Assembly (NCBI RefSeq): GCF_001667145.1
Contig: NZ_LZIF01000122.1
Location: 81,074 to 145,073, forward strand
Direction of reading: 5' to 3'
Length of the DNA stretch: 64,000 nucleotides
Origin: Mycobacterium sp. 852002-51971_SCH5477799-a
GTDB taxonomy: Bacteria > Actinomycetota > Actinomycetes > Mycobacteriales > Mycobacteriaceae
A program made the translations under genes and the position numbers. Positions 1-7,808 of this stretch are shown piece by piece (positions within the stretch are counted from its first letter, which is position 1; every line of letters begins with the position of its first letter). The notes beneath the pieces are model-generated. The model was not told the DNA's origin and made no database searches. It was given only the letters and a program-made list of their open reading frames with translations.

Positions 1-1241
1 CCGCCTCGGCTGTCCTTGTCGTGGCCCGCCGCCTTTATGGACACGTCATGTCCCTCGGCCGCCTTGCGCAGCGCACCGACGGTGGCCTGTTCGCGCGAAA
101 TGTGCGTGAAGGGGTCGAACGAGTACCACCGCATGGCGTTCTCGTAGGTCATCTTGTTGATTTCGTCGTCGGGAACGTTGTTGATGGACAACACATCCCA
201 CAACTCTTCTGGCGCACCCGGCCACATCGAGTCGCTGTGCGGGTAGTCGGCTTCCCAGCAGATGTTGTCGATGCCGATCATGTTGCGCAGCGCCACACCC
301 ACCTTGTCGCTGATGAAGCAAGTCAGGAAGTGGTCACGAAACACGTCGGACGGCAACTTGCCGCCGAAGTTCTGATGCGTCCAGGTGGAGTGCATTTCGT
401 AGGTGCGGTCGGCGCGTTCCAGGAAGTAGGGGATCCACCCGGTGCCGCCCTCGGACAGGGCGATCTTGAGGTCGGGGTACTTCTTGATCGGTGCCGACCA
501 CAGCAGGTCCGCCGCGGCCTGCACGATGTTCATCGGCTGCAGCGTGATCATCACGTCCATCGGCGCATCTGGCGCGGTAATCGCCAGCCGGCCCGAGGAC
601 CCGATGTGGACGTTCATCACGGTGTTGGTGTCGCACAAGGCTTCCCACAGCGGGTTCCAGTACTCGTTGTGAAAGCTCGGGTAGCCCATCGCGGCCGGAT
701 TCTCGGTGAAGGTCAACGCGTGCACGCCCTTCTTGGCTACCCGGCGCACCTCGGCGGCACACGCCTCGGCATCCCAGATGACGGGGATCGCCATCGGGAT
801 GAACCGCGCGGGGTAGGCGCCGCACCACTCGTCGATGTGCCAGTCGTTGTAGGCCTGCACCAGCGCGATCGAGAAGTCGTGATCGTCGGTGGCGAACAGG
901 CGCCCGGCAAAGCCCGGGAACGACGGGAAGCAAATCGAGGCCAGGATGCCGCCGGCGTTCATGTCTTTGACGCGTTCATCGACGTTGTAACAACCCGGGC
1001 GGATCTCGTCGAGCCCCGTCGGCTCGATGCCGTACTCCTCCTTCGGTCGGCCCGCCACCGCGTTCAATGCCACGTTCGGGATGACCGTGTCGCGGAACTT
1101 CCACATGTCCGAGCCGTCATCGTTGTGCACCAATCGAGGTGCGTCGTCCTGGTACTTCTTCGACAGGTGGTTCTCGAACATGTCGGGTGGCTCGACGGTA
1201 TGGTCGTCGACGCTGATCAGCATCATGTCTTCTTTGTTCAT
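1..1241 (-). CDS. Amidohydrolase (COG2159/ACMSD-like), 3' end outside window
   Basis: Metal-dependent amidohydrolase-2 family protein, a family of hydrolases and decarboxylases; the substrate is unknown. The start ATG at 1241 follows AAAGGGAAG. The N terminus carries DDHTVEPPDMF (residues 12-22), the reduced D-x-H form of the metal motif, and YPHSDSMWP near residue 335 supplies the late His/Asp. 413 codons are visible and the frame leaves the left edge still open, close to the C terminus judging from the paralogue at 54689. It is divergent from the gene run starting at 1618. The function as a catabolic hydrolase or decarboxylase is inferred from family and context. Confidence 0.85.
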   Translation of the reverse strand, partial: MNKEDMMLISVDDHTVEPPDMFENHLSKKYQDDAPRLVHNDDGSDMWKFRDTVIPNVALNAVAGRPKEEYGIEPTGLDEIRPGCYNVDERVKDMNAGGILASICFPSFPGFAGRLFATDDHDFSIALVQAYNDWHIDEWCGAYPARFIPMAIPVIWDAEACAAEVRRVAKKGVHALTFTENPAAMGYPSFHNEYWNPLWEALCDTNTVMNVHIGSSGRLAITAPDAPMDVMITLQPMNIVQAAADLLWSAPIKKYPDLKIALSEGGTGWIPYFLERADRTYEMHSTWTHQNFGGKLPSDVFRDHFLTCFISDKVGVALRNMIGIDNICWEADYPHSDSMWPGAPEELWDVLSINNVPDDEINKMTYENAMRWYSFDPFTHISREQATVGALRKAAEGHDVSIKAAGHDKDSRG

Positions 1242-1320
1242 GAGCTTCCCTTTCATCGGATCCATCGGATCGATTGCAGCCTCGGCGAATCGCTGCCCCT
1301 TGCCAAGATCACTAAAATGA

Positions 1321-1349
1321 AAACTATCTTCTCGTCAGACGAGAATCAA
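1321..1349 (-). promoter_or_regulatory. Promoter with 17-bp perfect inverted repeat in the spacer
   Basis: Read on the minus strand: -35 TTGATT (1349-1344), 17-bp spacer, -10 TAGTTT (1326-1321), 80 bp before the amidohydrolase ATG. The spacer overlaps TTCTCGTCAGACGAGAA (1329-1345), 8-bp perfect arms around one base, as expected for a repressor operator. It shares the letters GAGAA with the GAGAATNNNATTCTC sites, but the half-sites point the other way, so I treat it as a different site. Confidence 0.6.
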
Positions 1350-1580
1350 CATCCAGACGCTGCTGCGAGCCTCCACAGCGGCCTGACCAGCGCCCCAGCG
1401 GTCCGGCGAATTTCCCATCACCAAGCCGCAAGGCGGTGAGGTAGAACCCGGCGTGTCGGGGTCCTGTCGGCCCTCGGCCGGACTGGCCGCCCCGGCACGC
1501 TAGGTGGCCGACGCGCGGCACCCGCCGACGCGCCGGCATTGACCGGGCGCGCGTTTCGTGCCAGTCTGTTAGTTGCAAAT

Positions 1581-1595
1581 GAGAATATGATTCTC
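1581..1595 (+). promoter_or_regulatory. Palindromic operator GAGAATNNNATTCTC, copy 1
   Basis: GAGAATATGATTCTC, 6-bp perfect arms, 23 bp before the ATG at 1618. The centre reads TATGAT, a plausible -10, so a bound protein would block RNA polymerase. It stands before a seven-gene plus-strand operon (1618-7384). It is one of five copies in the window. Confidence 0.75.
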
Positions 1596-1617
1596 TTTCA
1601 CCGAGAGGATTCTGCCG

Positions 1618-2163
1618 ATGCGCTTGCAGCCGCTCCCCGCTGACCGGTGGGACGAGGCTACCCAGCAGGCACTTTCGGCCATGCGTGGAGCGGACACCAA
1701 CAACGCGCTTTCCACGCTGGCTCACCACCCGGCGCTCGCCAAGGCGTTTCTTCGCTTCAACGTCCACCTGTTGATGTCGTCCACGCTGCCGGCCCGCATC
1801 CGCGAACTGGCCATCCTTCGGGTGGCCCATCGTCGCCAGTGCGCGTACGAGTGGTCGCACCACGTCCGGATGGCCAAGGACGAAGGGATCACCAATGAAC
1901 AGATCGCGGCGGTGCAGCGATTCGCCGATGGCAGCGCGGAGGACTTCGACGCCTTCGACCGCGCGGTGATCACCGGGGTCGATGAGCTGGATGAGAAGTC
2001 GGAGTTGTCCGACCAGACTTGGGCGGCGCTGGGCGAGCGCCTCAACGACCAGCAGCGCATGGATTTCGTCTTCACGGTCGGCTGCTACGCCCTGCTGGCC
2101 ATGGCCTTCAACACTTTCGGCATCCAGCCCGAACACGCCACAGCCGCTAACACCGTCGAATAA
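1618..2163 (+). CDS. Carboxymuconolactone decarboxylase (CMD/AhpD-like) family protein
   Basis: An all-helical CMD-family protein of 181 residues. The core segment RIRELAILRVAHRRQCAYEW (60-79) followed by SHH matches the family, but there is one Cys (C75) and not the CxxC pair of AhpD peroxidases, so a disulfide-reductase role is unlikely. The start at ATG 1618 has GAGAGGA upstream. First gene of a tight plus-strand run ending at 7384, with the Rieske oxygenase next. Members near ring-oxygenase genes often have no proven reaction; a lactone decarboxylase or isomerase role is only possible. Confidence 0.85.
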   Translation: MRLQPLPADRWDEATQQALSAMRGADTNNALSTLAHHPALAKAFLRFNVHLLMSSTLPARIRELAILRVAHRRQCAYEWSHHVRMAKDEGITNEQIAAVQRFADGSAEDFDAFDRAVITGVDELDEKSELSDQTWAALGERLNDQQRMDFVFTVGCYALLAMAFNTFGIQPEHATAANTVE

Positions 2164-2177
2164 GAGGAGTAAGAACG

Positions 2178-3455
2178 TTGCCGCACTTCCCGAAGCCAGC
2201 CGCCGGCAGCTGGACAGAAAACTACCCCGACCTCGGGACCGCGCCGGTTGACTACACCGACTCGATCGACCCGGCGTTCTTCGAAGCCGAACGCGACGCG
2301 GTCTTCAGGAAGACGTGGCTGAACGTCGGACGTGTCGAGCGCCTCCCCCGCACCGGCAGCTACTTCACCAGGGAACTGCCGTCGGCCGGCAAGGGTACGT
2401 CGGTGATCATCACCAAGACCAAGGACGGGTCGGTCAAGGCGTACCACAACGTCTGCCGCCACCGCGGAAACAAGTTGGTGTGGAACGACTTTCCCAACGA
2501 GGAGACCTCCGGCACCTGCCGGCAGTTCACCTGCAAGTACCACGCCTGGCGCTATAGTCTCGACGGCGACCTGACCTTCGTCCAACAAGAAGAAGAGTTC
2601 TTCAACCTCGACAAGAGCAACTTCGGCCTGGCACCCGTCCGGTGCGAGGTGTGGGAGGGCTTCATCTTCATCAACTTCGACGACAACGCGGCGCCGCTGA
2701 TCGACTACCTCGGGCCGCTGGCTAAAAGCATCGAGGGCTACCCGTTCGGCGAGATGACTGAGACCTACTCCTACCGGGCCGAGGTCGGCAGCAACTGGAA
2801 GCTGTTCATCGACGCGTTCGTCGAGTTCTACCACGCGCCGATCCTGCATCAGGGGCAGTACACCAAGGAAGAAGCCGCCAAGATCCAGAAGTTCGGCTAC
2901 GAGGCGCTGCACTACGAGTTGGCCGGCCCGCACAACCTGCAGTCGACGTGGGGCGGTCAGGCACCACCCCCGGACATGTCCATGGTCAAGCCCATGGACC
3001 AGGCGTTGCGCAGCGGGCTGTTCGGTCCGTGGGACAAGCCGGAGATCATCGAAAAGCTGGAGCTGCCACCGGGTGTGAACGTGAAGAGGGTGCCGCAGTG
3101 GGGTATCGACTCGTGGCTCTTCTACCCGAACCTCATGCTGCTGATCTGGGAGCCGGGCTGGTTCCTGACCTATCACTACTGGCCTACCGCGGTGGACAAG
3201 CACATCTTCGAGTCCACCCTGTATTTCGTTCCGCCGCGCAATGCGCGCGAACGGCTGGCCCAAGAGCTGGCCGCGGTGACGTTCAAGGAGTACGCGCTGC
3301 AGGACGCCAACACGCTGGAAGCGACCCAGACCATGATCGGCACCCGGGCGGTCAAGGAGTTCCTGCTCTGCGACCAGGAAGTGTTGATCCGCCATCTGCA
3401 CAAGACGACCGCCGACTACGTGAAGGAGCACCAGCGCAATGGCGTTACCGTCTGA
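2178..3455 (+). CDS. Rieske non-haem iron oxygenase, alpha subunit
   Basis: Terminal oxygenase component that would hydroxylate a ring or activated carbon using electrons from a ferredoxin. The Rieske [2Fe-2S] motif is C93-x-H95 and C119-x2-H122. The mononuclear iron site is visible as DAFVEFYHAPILH with H219 and H224, and D212 or E216 as candidate bridging or ligand residues. At 425 residues it has the normal size for an alpha subunit. It starts at TTG 2178, 14 bp after the previous stop, with GAGGAG upstream. No beta subunit or reductase lies next to it; the ferredoxin at 53979, under the same type of operator, is a candidate electron donor (inference). Confidence 0.9.
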   Translation: MPHFPKPAAGSWTENYPDLGTAPVDYTDSIDPAFFEAERDAVFRKTWLNVGRVERLPRTGSYFTRELPSAGKGTSVIITKTKDGSVKAYHNVCRHRGNKLVWNDFPNEETSGTCRQFTCKYHAWRYSLDGDLTFVQQEEEFFNLDKSNFGLAPVRCEVWEGFIFINFDDNAAPLIDYLGPLAKSIEGYPFGEMTETYSYRAEVGSNWKLFIDAFVEFYHAPILHQGQYTKEEAAKIQKFGYEALHYELAGPHNLQSTWGGQAPPPDMSMVKPMDQALRSGLFGPWDKPEIIEKLELPPGVNVKRVPQWGIDSWLFYPNLMLLIWEPGWFLTYHYWPTAVDKHIFESTLYFVPPRNARERLAQELAAVTFKEYALQDANTLEATQTMIGTRAVKEFLLCDQEVLIRHLHKTTADYVKEHQRNGVTV

Positions 3456-3762
3456 ATTCGCGGCCCTGGAGCCGTATTTGGAATGGGACCTGGCCACCGA
3501 GCCCGAGCGCTACGCCAAGCGGCTGGCCTCGACGATGCCCGAGATGCAGGCCTTCTACGACGTGGCGTTTCCGAAGCTCAACGCTGTCATCGAGTATGTC
3601 GACAAGTTCCCGCTCGACGACCTGCCCGATGACGCAAAGACGTTGATGCACATGATGCAGTCGCTGGTCATGGTGTCGTTCCCCATCGAGGCGTGGAAGC
3701 AACCGCGCGTTCCCGACAGCGGCGCGGCGTGGGTTGAAGTGATCCGGGAACCGGTGATCTAG
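3439..3762 (+). CDS. Small protein of unknown function
   Basis: 107 residues, overlapping the oxygenase end by 17 bp, so translation is probably coupled. It is acidic and mostly helical by eye, with no Cys and no membrane segment or metal motif I recognise. Its place between the Rieske oxygenase and an amidohydrolase suggests an accessory role for the oxygenase, but nothing in the sequence proves this. It is likely a real gene given the ATG, the overlap and the lack of gaps on both sides. Confidence 0.7.
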   Translation: MALPSEFAALEPYLEWDLATEPERYAKRLASTMPEMQAFYDVAFPKLNAVIEYVDKFPLDDLPDDAKTLMHMMQSLVMVSFPIEAWKQPRVPDSGAAWVEVIREPVI

Positions 3763-3765
3763 GCG

Positions 3766-4986
3766 GTGCTGACGCTCAAGGCCGCAGGGCTGCTCGATGT
3801 CGACGCCGGTGAGATCATTCGACCCGGCATCCTGAAGATCGAAGACGATCGGATCGTCGGCGTGGGCGGCGACCCCGAAGGCGAAATCATCGAGCTGGGC
3901 GACCAGATTCTGTTGCCGGGCCTGATGGACATGGAGGTCAACCTCCTGATGGGCGGGCGCGGCGAGACGCCCGGGCTGTCCCAGGTGCAGGACGACCCGC
4001 CGACGCGGGTGCTGCGCGCGGTCGGCAACGCCCGGCGCACGCTGCGCGCCGGTTTCACCACCGTGCGCAACCTCGGCCTGTTCGTCAAGACCGGCGGCTA
4101 CCTGCTCGACGTGGCCCTTGGCAAGGCGATCGACGCCGGCTGGATCGAAGGGCCCCGCATCGTCCCGGCCGGCCACGCCATCACGCCTACCGGCGGGCAC
4201 CTTGACCCGACGATGTTCGCCGCCTTCATGCCGGGTGCACTCGAGCTCACGGTCGAAGAGGGCATCGCCAATGGCATCGACGAGATCCGAAAGGCGGTGC
4301 GATATCAGATCAAGCACGGCGCCGAATTGATCAAGGTGTGCGTTTCCGGCGGTGTCATGTCGCTGACCGGTGAGGCTGGGGCGCAACACTATTCGGACGA
4401 GGAACTGCGCGCGATCGTCGACGAGGCGCACCGCCGTGGGCTGCGCGTCGCCGCACACACGCACGGGGCGGAAGCGGTCAAGCACGCCGTCGCGTGCGGT
4501 ATCGACTGTATCGAGCACGGGTTCCTGATGGACGACGAGGCCATCCAGATGCTGGTCGACAACGACAGGTTCCTGGTGACCACCCGCCGGCTGGCCCAGG
4601 CGATGGACGTGTCCCGTGCCCCGAAGGCCTTGCAGGACAAGGCGGCCGAGATGTTTCCGAAGGCGGAAACCTCGATCAAGGCCGCCTACGAGGCCGGGGT
4701 GAAGATCGCGGTCGGCACCGACGCCCCGGCCATCCCACACGGCAAGAACGCCGATGAGCTGGTCACGCTGGTGGAATGGGGGATGCCGCCGCTGGCGGTG
4801 CTGCGGGCCGCCACCATCACCGCGGCCGAGCTGATCAACTCGACCGACCGGGGGCGCCTCGCGACGGGCCAGCTCGCCGATATCATCGCGGTACCCGGAA
4901 ATCCGCTGGAAGACATCACCGTTACCCGAAACGTCAGCTACGTGATGAAAGGCGGCAAGGTCTATGTCGACGCCCGATCAGTCTAA
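3766..4986 (+). CDS. Amidohydrolase (imidazolonepropionase/prolidase-like), HxH motif lost
   Basis: 406-residue TIM-barrel amidohydrolase-1 type protein starting at GTG 3766, 3 bp after the upstream stop. The barrel metal ligands K190, H231/H233, H251 and D319 (GTDAP) are visible, and the C-terminal GRLATGQLADIIAVPGNPL is typical. The N-terminal metal motif, normally PGLIDxHxH, reads PGLMDMEVN (51-59), so both His are replaced by E57 and N59. The alpha metal site is therefore altered or lost. It may work with one metal on an amide, lactone or ring bond; the substrate is unknown. Confidence 0.85.
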   Translation: MLTLKAAGLLDVDAGEIIRPGILKIEDDRIVGVGGDPEGEIIELGDQILLPGLMDMEVNLLMGGRGETPGLSQVQDDPPTRVLRAVGNARRTLRAGFTTVRNLGLFVKTGGYLLDVALGKAIDAGWIEGPRIVPAGHAITPTGGHLDPTMFAAFMPGALELTVEEGIANGIDEIRKAVRYQIKHGAELIKVCVSGGVMSLTGEAGAQHYSDEELRAIVDEAHRRGLRVAAHTHGAEAVKHAVACGIDCIEHGFLMDDEAIQMLVDNDRFLVTTRRLAQAMDVSRAPKALQDKAAEMFPKAETSIKAAYEAGVKIAVGTDAPAIPHGKNADELVTLVEWGMPPLAVLRAATITAAELINSTDRGRLATGQLADIIAVPGNPLEDITVTRNVSYVMKGGKVYVDARSV

Positions 4987-5434
4987 GAGCGGCCCAACCC
5001 GAACTGACGACCTGGTCGAGATTCAGCAGCTGCTGGGCCGCTACGCGGTCACCATCACCCAGCAGGACATCGAGGGCCTGGTGGCCGTCTTCACGCCCGA
5101 CGGCACCTACAGTGCCTTCGGTGAGACCTACAGCCTGAGCCGATTCCCGGAATTGGTGGCCGCGGCCCCAAAGGGCTTGTTCCTCACCGGAACCGCGGTG
5201 GTCGACCTGGACGGTGACTCGGCCAGCGGCACCCAACCGCTGTGCTTCATCGATCACGCCACCCACGACATGCGGATCGGCTACTACCGTGACACCTATG
5301 TGCGTACCGCAGACGGGTGGCGACTGAAGACCCGCGCCATGACCTTCATCCGCCGTAGCGGCGTGCACGACTCCGGACGACCGCACGCCATCGGGCGTCC
5401 CGCCGGTGACTCTGCGGCCCAGGCAGCGACCTAA
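4964..5434 (+). CDS. NTF2-like / SnoaL-type protein
   Basis: 156 residues with the cone-shaped alpha+beta fold pattern: DDLVEIQQLLGRYAVTITQQD, then FTPDGTYSAFG and a C-terminal RTADGWRLKTR strand. It overlaps the amidohydrolase by 23 bp. Such proteins act as isomerases, cyclases, hydratases or small subunits of ring dioxygenases. The last is possible here because the Rieske alpha subunit upstream has no obvious beta subunit (inference). The C-terminal 25 residues are low-complexity and probably disordered. Confidence 0.8.
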   Translation: MSTPDQSKSGPTRTDDLVEIQQLLGRYAVTITQQDIEGLVAVFTPDGTYSAFGETYSLSRFPELVAAAPKGLFLTGTAVVDLDGDSASGTQPLCFIDHATHDMRIGYYRDTYVRTADGWRLKTRAMTFIRRSGVHDSGRPHAIGRPAGDSAAQAAT

Positions 5435-5452
5435 AGGAGCCGACCAATCGAA

Positions 5453-6550
5453 GTGAATGTCGAGCAGTTCCGGGCCGACCTGCGCGCGTGGCTCGACGAC
5501 AACGATCTGACCCCCGGGCCCGACCACTCGCTGCAGGGGCACATGCGGCAGTTCGCCCGGGTCAGTCGTGCGCTCTACGACGCCGATTGGATGCGGTTCG
5601 GCTGGCCGGTTGAGGTGGGCGGACTGGGCGGTCCCGCGGTGCTGCGCGCGATCGTCGGCGAGGAGGTGGTGGGCCGGCGCCTGGCCGAACCCGGGCCCTA
5701 TTCGATGCTCGAGGTGCTCGCGCCCACGATGATCGACTACGCGCCGGCCGGGCTCGCCAGGGAAATGGTCCCGCGCCTGCTCAGTGGCGAAGAGCAATGG
5801 TGCCAAGGCTTTTCCGAGCCAGGCTCGGGCAGTGATCTGGCATCGCTGACCACACGGGCGGTCCAGGATGGCGACGACTGGATCGTCAATGGGCAAAAGG
5901 TCTGGACCAGCTTCGCGCAGTTCTCCACCCGGTGCGTCCTGCTTACCCGCACCGCGCCCGGTCACGACGGAATTACCGCGTTCTTCGTCGATCTCGACAC
6001 CCCGGGCATCACCGTCCGTCCGCTGCGGACGATGCACGGCGTCGACGAGTTCTGCGAGGTGTACTACGACGACGTGGTGATACCGGCCAGCCGGATGCTG
6101 GGCAAGCCCGGCGACGGCTGGCGGCTGGCCATGGACCTGCTGCCCTATGAGCGTTCCGCGTGTTTCTGGCAGCGGATCGCGTACCTCTATTCGCGTTTCG
6201 ACGATCTGATCACGAGCGCAGCCGCAGCCGGTGATCCCGACGAATCCGCGCTCGGCGGCGCCTATCTGGCGCTTCACACATTGCGCTGCCGGTCGCGCGC
6301 AACTCAGCACCGGATGCGCGACGGGGCCCGGCTGGGGCCCGATACCTCCATCGACAAGGTGCTGCTCGCCTCCGCGGAACAGCGGCTCTACGACACCGTC
6401 CGCGATGTGTTGCCGGGAGCGCTCGAGCTCGAAGACACGCCGTGGCGTTCGGAATACCTGTACTCGCGCGCGGCGACGATCTATGGCGGCACCGCCGAGA
6501 TCCAGCGCAATATCATCGCCCGCCGGTTACTCGATCTCGGGAAGGAGTGA
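5453..6550 (+). CDS. Acyl-CoA dehydrogenase, large subunit type
   Basis: 365-residue FAD-dependent acyl-CoA dehydrogenase. QGFSEPGSGSDLASL (118-132), the VNGQKVWTS strand and the C-terminal IYGGTAEIQRNII are family marks. The position that in mammalian enzymes carries the catalytic Glu (YEGT) is Gly here, as in many mycobacterial FadE proteins. It starts at GTG 5453 with AAAGGAG upstream. It is followed after 3 bp by a short partner lacking these motifs, which fits the alpha2beta2 heteromeric enzymes of mycobacterial sterol side-chain degradation. Confidence 0.9.
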   Translation: MNVEQFRADLRAWLDDNDLTPGPDHSLQGHMRQFARVSRALYDADWMRFGWPVEVGGLGGPAVLRAIVGEEVVGRRLAEPGPYSMLEVLAPTMIDYAPAGLAREMVPRLLSGEEQWCQGFSEPGSGSDLASLTTRAVQDGDDWIVNGQKVWTSFAQFSTRCVLLTRTAPGHDGITAFFVDLDTPGITVRPLRTMHGVDEFCEVYYDDVVIPASRMLGKPGDGWRLAMDLLPYERSACFWQRIAYLYSRFDDLITSAAAAGDPDESALGGAYLALHTLRCRSRATQHRMRDGARLGPDTSIDKVLLASAEQRLYDTVRDVLPGALELEDTPWRSEYLYSRAATIYGGTAEIQRNIIARRLLDLGKE

Positions 6551-6553
6551 CCC

Positions 6554-7384
6554 GTGGCTTCTTCGGCAGATACCGAGTCAGATCCCGAATCGCTTCGCCT
6601 ACTGGCAGATTCGCTGCGGACGACGATGGGCGCCGCTTCGGGGGCCAAGCTCGATGCCGCGCTGACCGAACTCGGCTGGCGCGACATGTTAGACGAAATG
6701 CCCGATACCGCAATCCCTCTGGTGTTCAAATTGCTCGGCGAGACCGGCGCACACGCACCCGTGCTCAACGACGTGGTGCTGTGCGCGGCCGGCGACGCAC
6801 CCGGAGGCGCACTGCCGCTGCCGTTCGCCGGCGGTGCCTGGGTGCTGTGGGAACGCCGCGACAGCCCCGATTCGGCGATCGACGAGTTGCTGCCGATACA
6901 CCCTGTGCCGCAGGAGGATCCCTTGCCGTCAGCCGCGCTGCATGCGGGCTGGCGAGCCGTGGGGTGGTGGCTGGTCGGCACCAGCCGCGCCATGTTGTCG
7001 CTGGCACGTCAGCACGCGGTGGACCGCGTTCAATTCGGCCGCCACATCAGCTCGTTCCAGGCGATCCGCCACCGCCTGGCCGAGACGCTCGTCGCGATCG
7101 AGGGCGCCGAGGCCACACTGCAGGCCGCGACGCAATGCGACGACCCGCAGGGACTGGCTTCCCTGCTGGCCAAGGCCGCCGCCGGTCAGGCCGCGCTGAC
7201 CTCAGCACGCCACTGCCAGCAGGTACTCGGCGGGATCGGCTTTACCGCCGAGCATCCGCTGCACCACCACATCAAGCGGTCGCTGATTCTTGACGGACTG
7301 CTGGGCAGCTCTCGAGAACTGACGCGTGCAGCCGGAAAAGCGTTGGTGGCGACCGGCTCTGCGCCGCGGCTCGCGCAGCTGTAA
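6554..7384 (+). CDS. Acyl-CoA dehydrogenase, small partner subunit
   Basis: 276 residues starting at GTG 6554. The C-terminal helical domain is kept (RVQFGRHISSFQAIRHRLAE, then QQVLGGIGFTAEHPLHHHIKR), while the N-terminal half is short and lacks the SEPG-SGSDLA FAD segment. This matches the second chain of heteromeric FadE enzymes. The Arg in RVQFGR and the GGIGFT turn probably help bind FAD across the interface. It is the last gene of the plus-strand run that begins at 1618. Confidence 0.85.
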   Translation: MASSADTESDPESLRLLADSLRTTMGAASGAKLDAALTELGWRDMLDEMPDTAIPLVFKLLGETGAHAPVLNDVVLCAAGDAPGGALPLPFAGGAWVLWERRDSPDSAIDELLPIHPVPQEDPLPSAALHAGWRAVGWWLVGTSRAMLSLARQHAVDRVQFGRHISSFQAIRHRLAETLVAIEGAEATLQAATQCDDPQGLASLLAKAAAGQAALTSARHCQQVLGGIGFTAEHPLHHHIKRSLILDGLLGSSRELTRAAGKALVATGSAPRLAQL

Positions 7385-7533
7385 CGGGTCGCGCCCCGGA
7401 ACCAGGCACCGTGCGCCGGGCATGAGATGCTTCGCTGGAACGATAGCGTGGGTGCTAGCGCTTTCCAGGGTCACCTAGTGGTTCGGTGAGCGTGGATGTC
7501 GACCACGGCCGTAACCCTGGGAGGTGGAACGCG

Positions 7534-7800
7534 ATGAATCAGCCGCAAGCGCAAAACCAGTTCGGCGTCGCGTCGCTTCTACTCGGCCTAATCGGACTCG
7601 TCACCTGCTGGTTGTTGCTTGGAGTGCCCTTTGGCATCGCGGCGGTGGTGACGGGCGACATAGCCCGTCGAAGGGTTGCCCGTGGGGAGGCGAACAATCC
7701 CCGAACCGCGGTAGCCGGCATGGTTTTAGGGGCGATCGCGATAGTGGCGGGTCTCGTCGCGATCGGCTATTACGCTCAGCTGGATGCTCGAAAGCACTGA
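7534..7800 (+). CDS. DUF4190-type small membrane protein
   Basis: 88 residues with two hydrophobic segments, about 10-40 (ASLLLGLIGLVTCWLLLGVP) and 60-80 (AVAGMVLGAIAIVAGLVAI), joined by a basic loop GDIARRRVARGE. This is the DUF4190 pattern. The start at ATG 7534 is chosen because GGGAGGTGG lies just upstream; an in-frame start at 7486 has no such signal. The role is unknown. It sits between two catabolic units and is convergent with the acyl-CoA dehydrogenase at 7809 with only 8 bp between stops. Confidence 0.75.
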   Translation: MNQPQAQNQFGVASLLLGLIGLVTCWLLLGVPFGIAAVVTGDIARRRVARGEANNPRTAVAGMVLGAIAIVAGLVAIGYYAQLDARKH

Positions 7801-7808
7801 CGCCCGAA

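Larger units (their letters stand above)
1242..1617. other. 376-bp divergent intergenic region
   Basis: I see no convincing coding frame here. It holds two promoter areas, listed separately: an inverted repeat inside a good minus-strand promoter at 1321-1349, and a 15-bp palindrome at 1581-1595 in front of the plus-strand operon. The GC-rich stretch at about 1440-1540 shows nothing I recognise. Confidence 0.6.

Noticed and set aside
21..1439. Long plus-strand open frame antisense to the left-edge amidohydrolase
   Set aside because: It is a shadow of the GC-rich codon pattern; its translation is His/Arg/Val-rich with no family resemblance, while the opposite strand encodes a clear paralogue of the protein at 54689.
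1581..1595. Resemblance of GAGAATNNNATTCTC to a Fur or IdeR iron box
   Set aside because: The repeat unit and spacing differ from both consensus sequences, and the downstream genes are catabolic, not iron-uptake genes.
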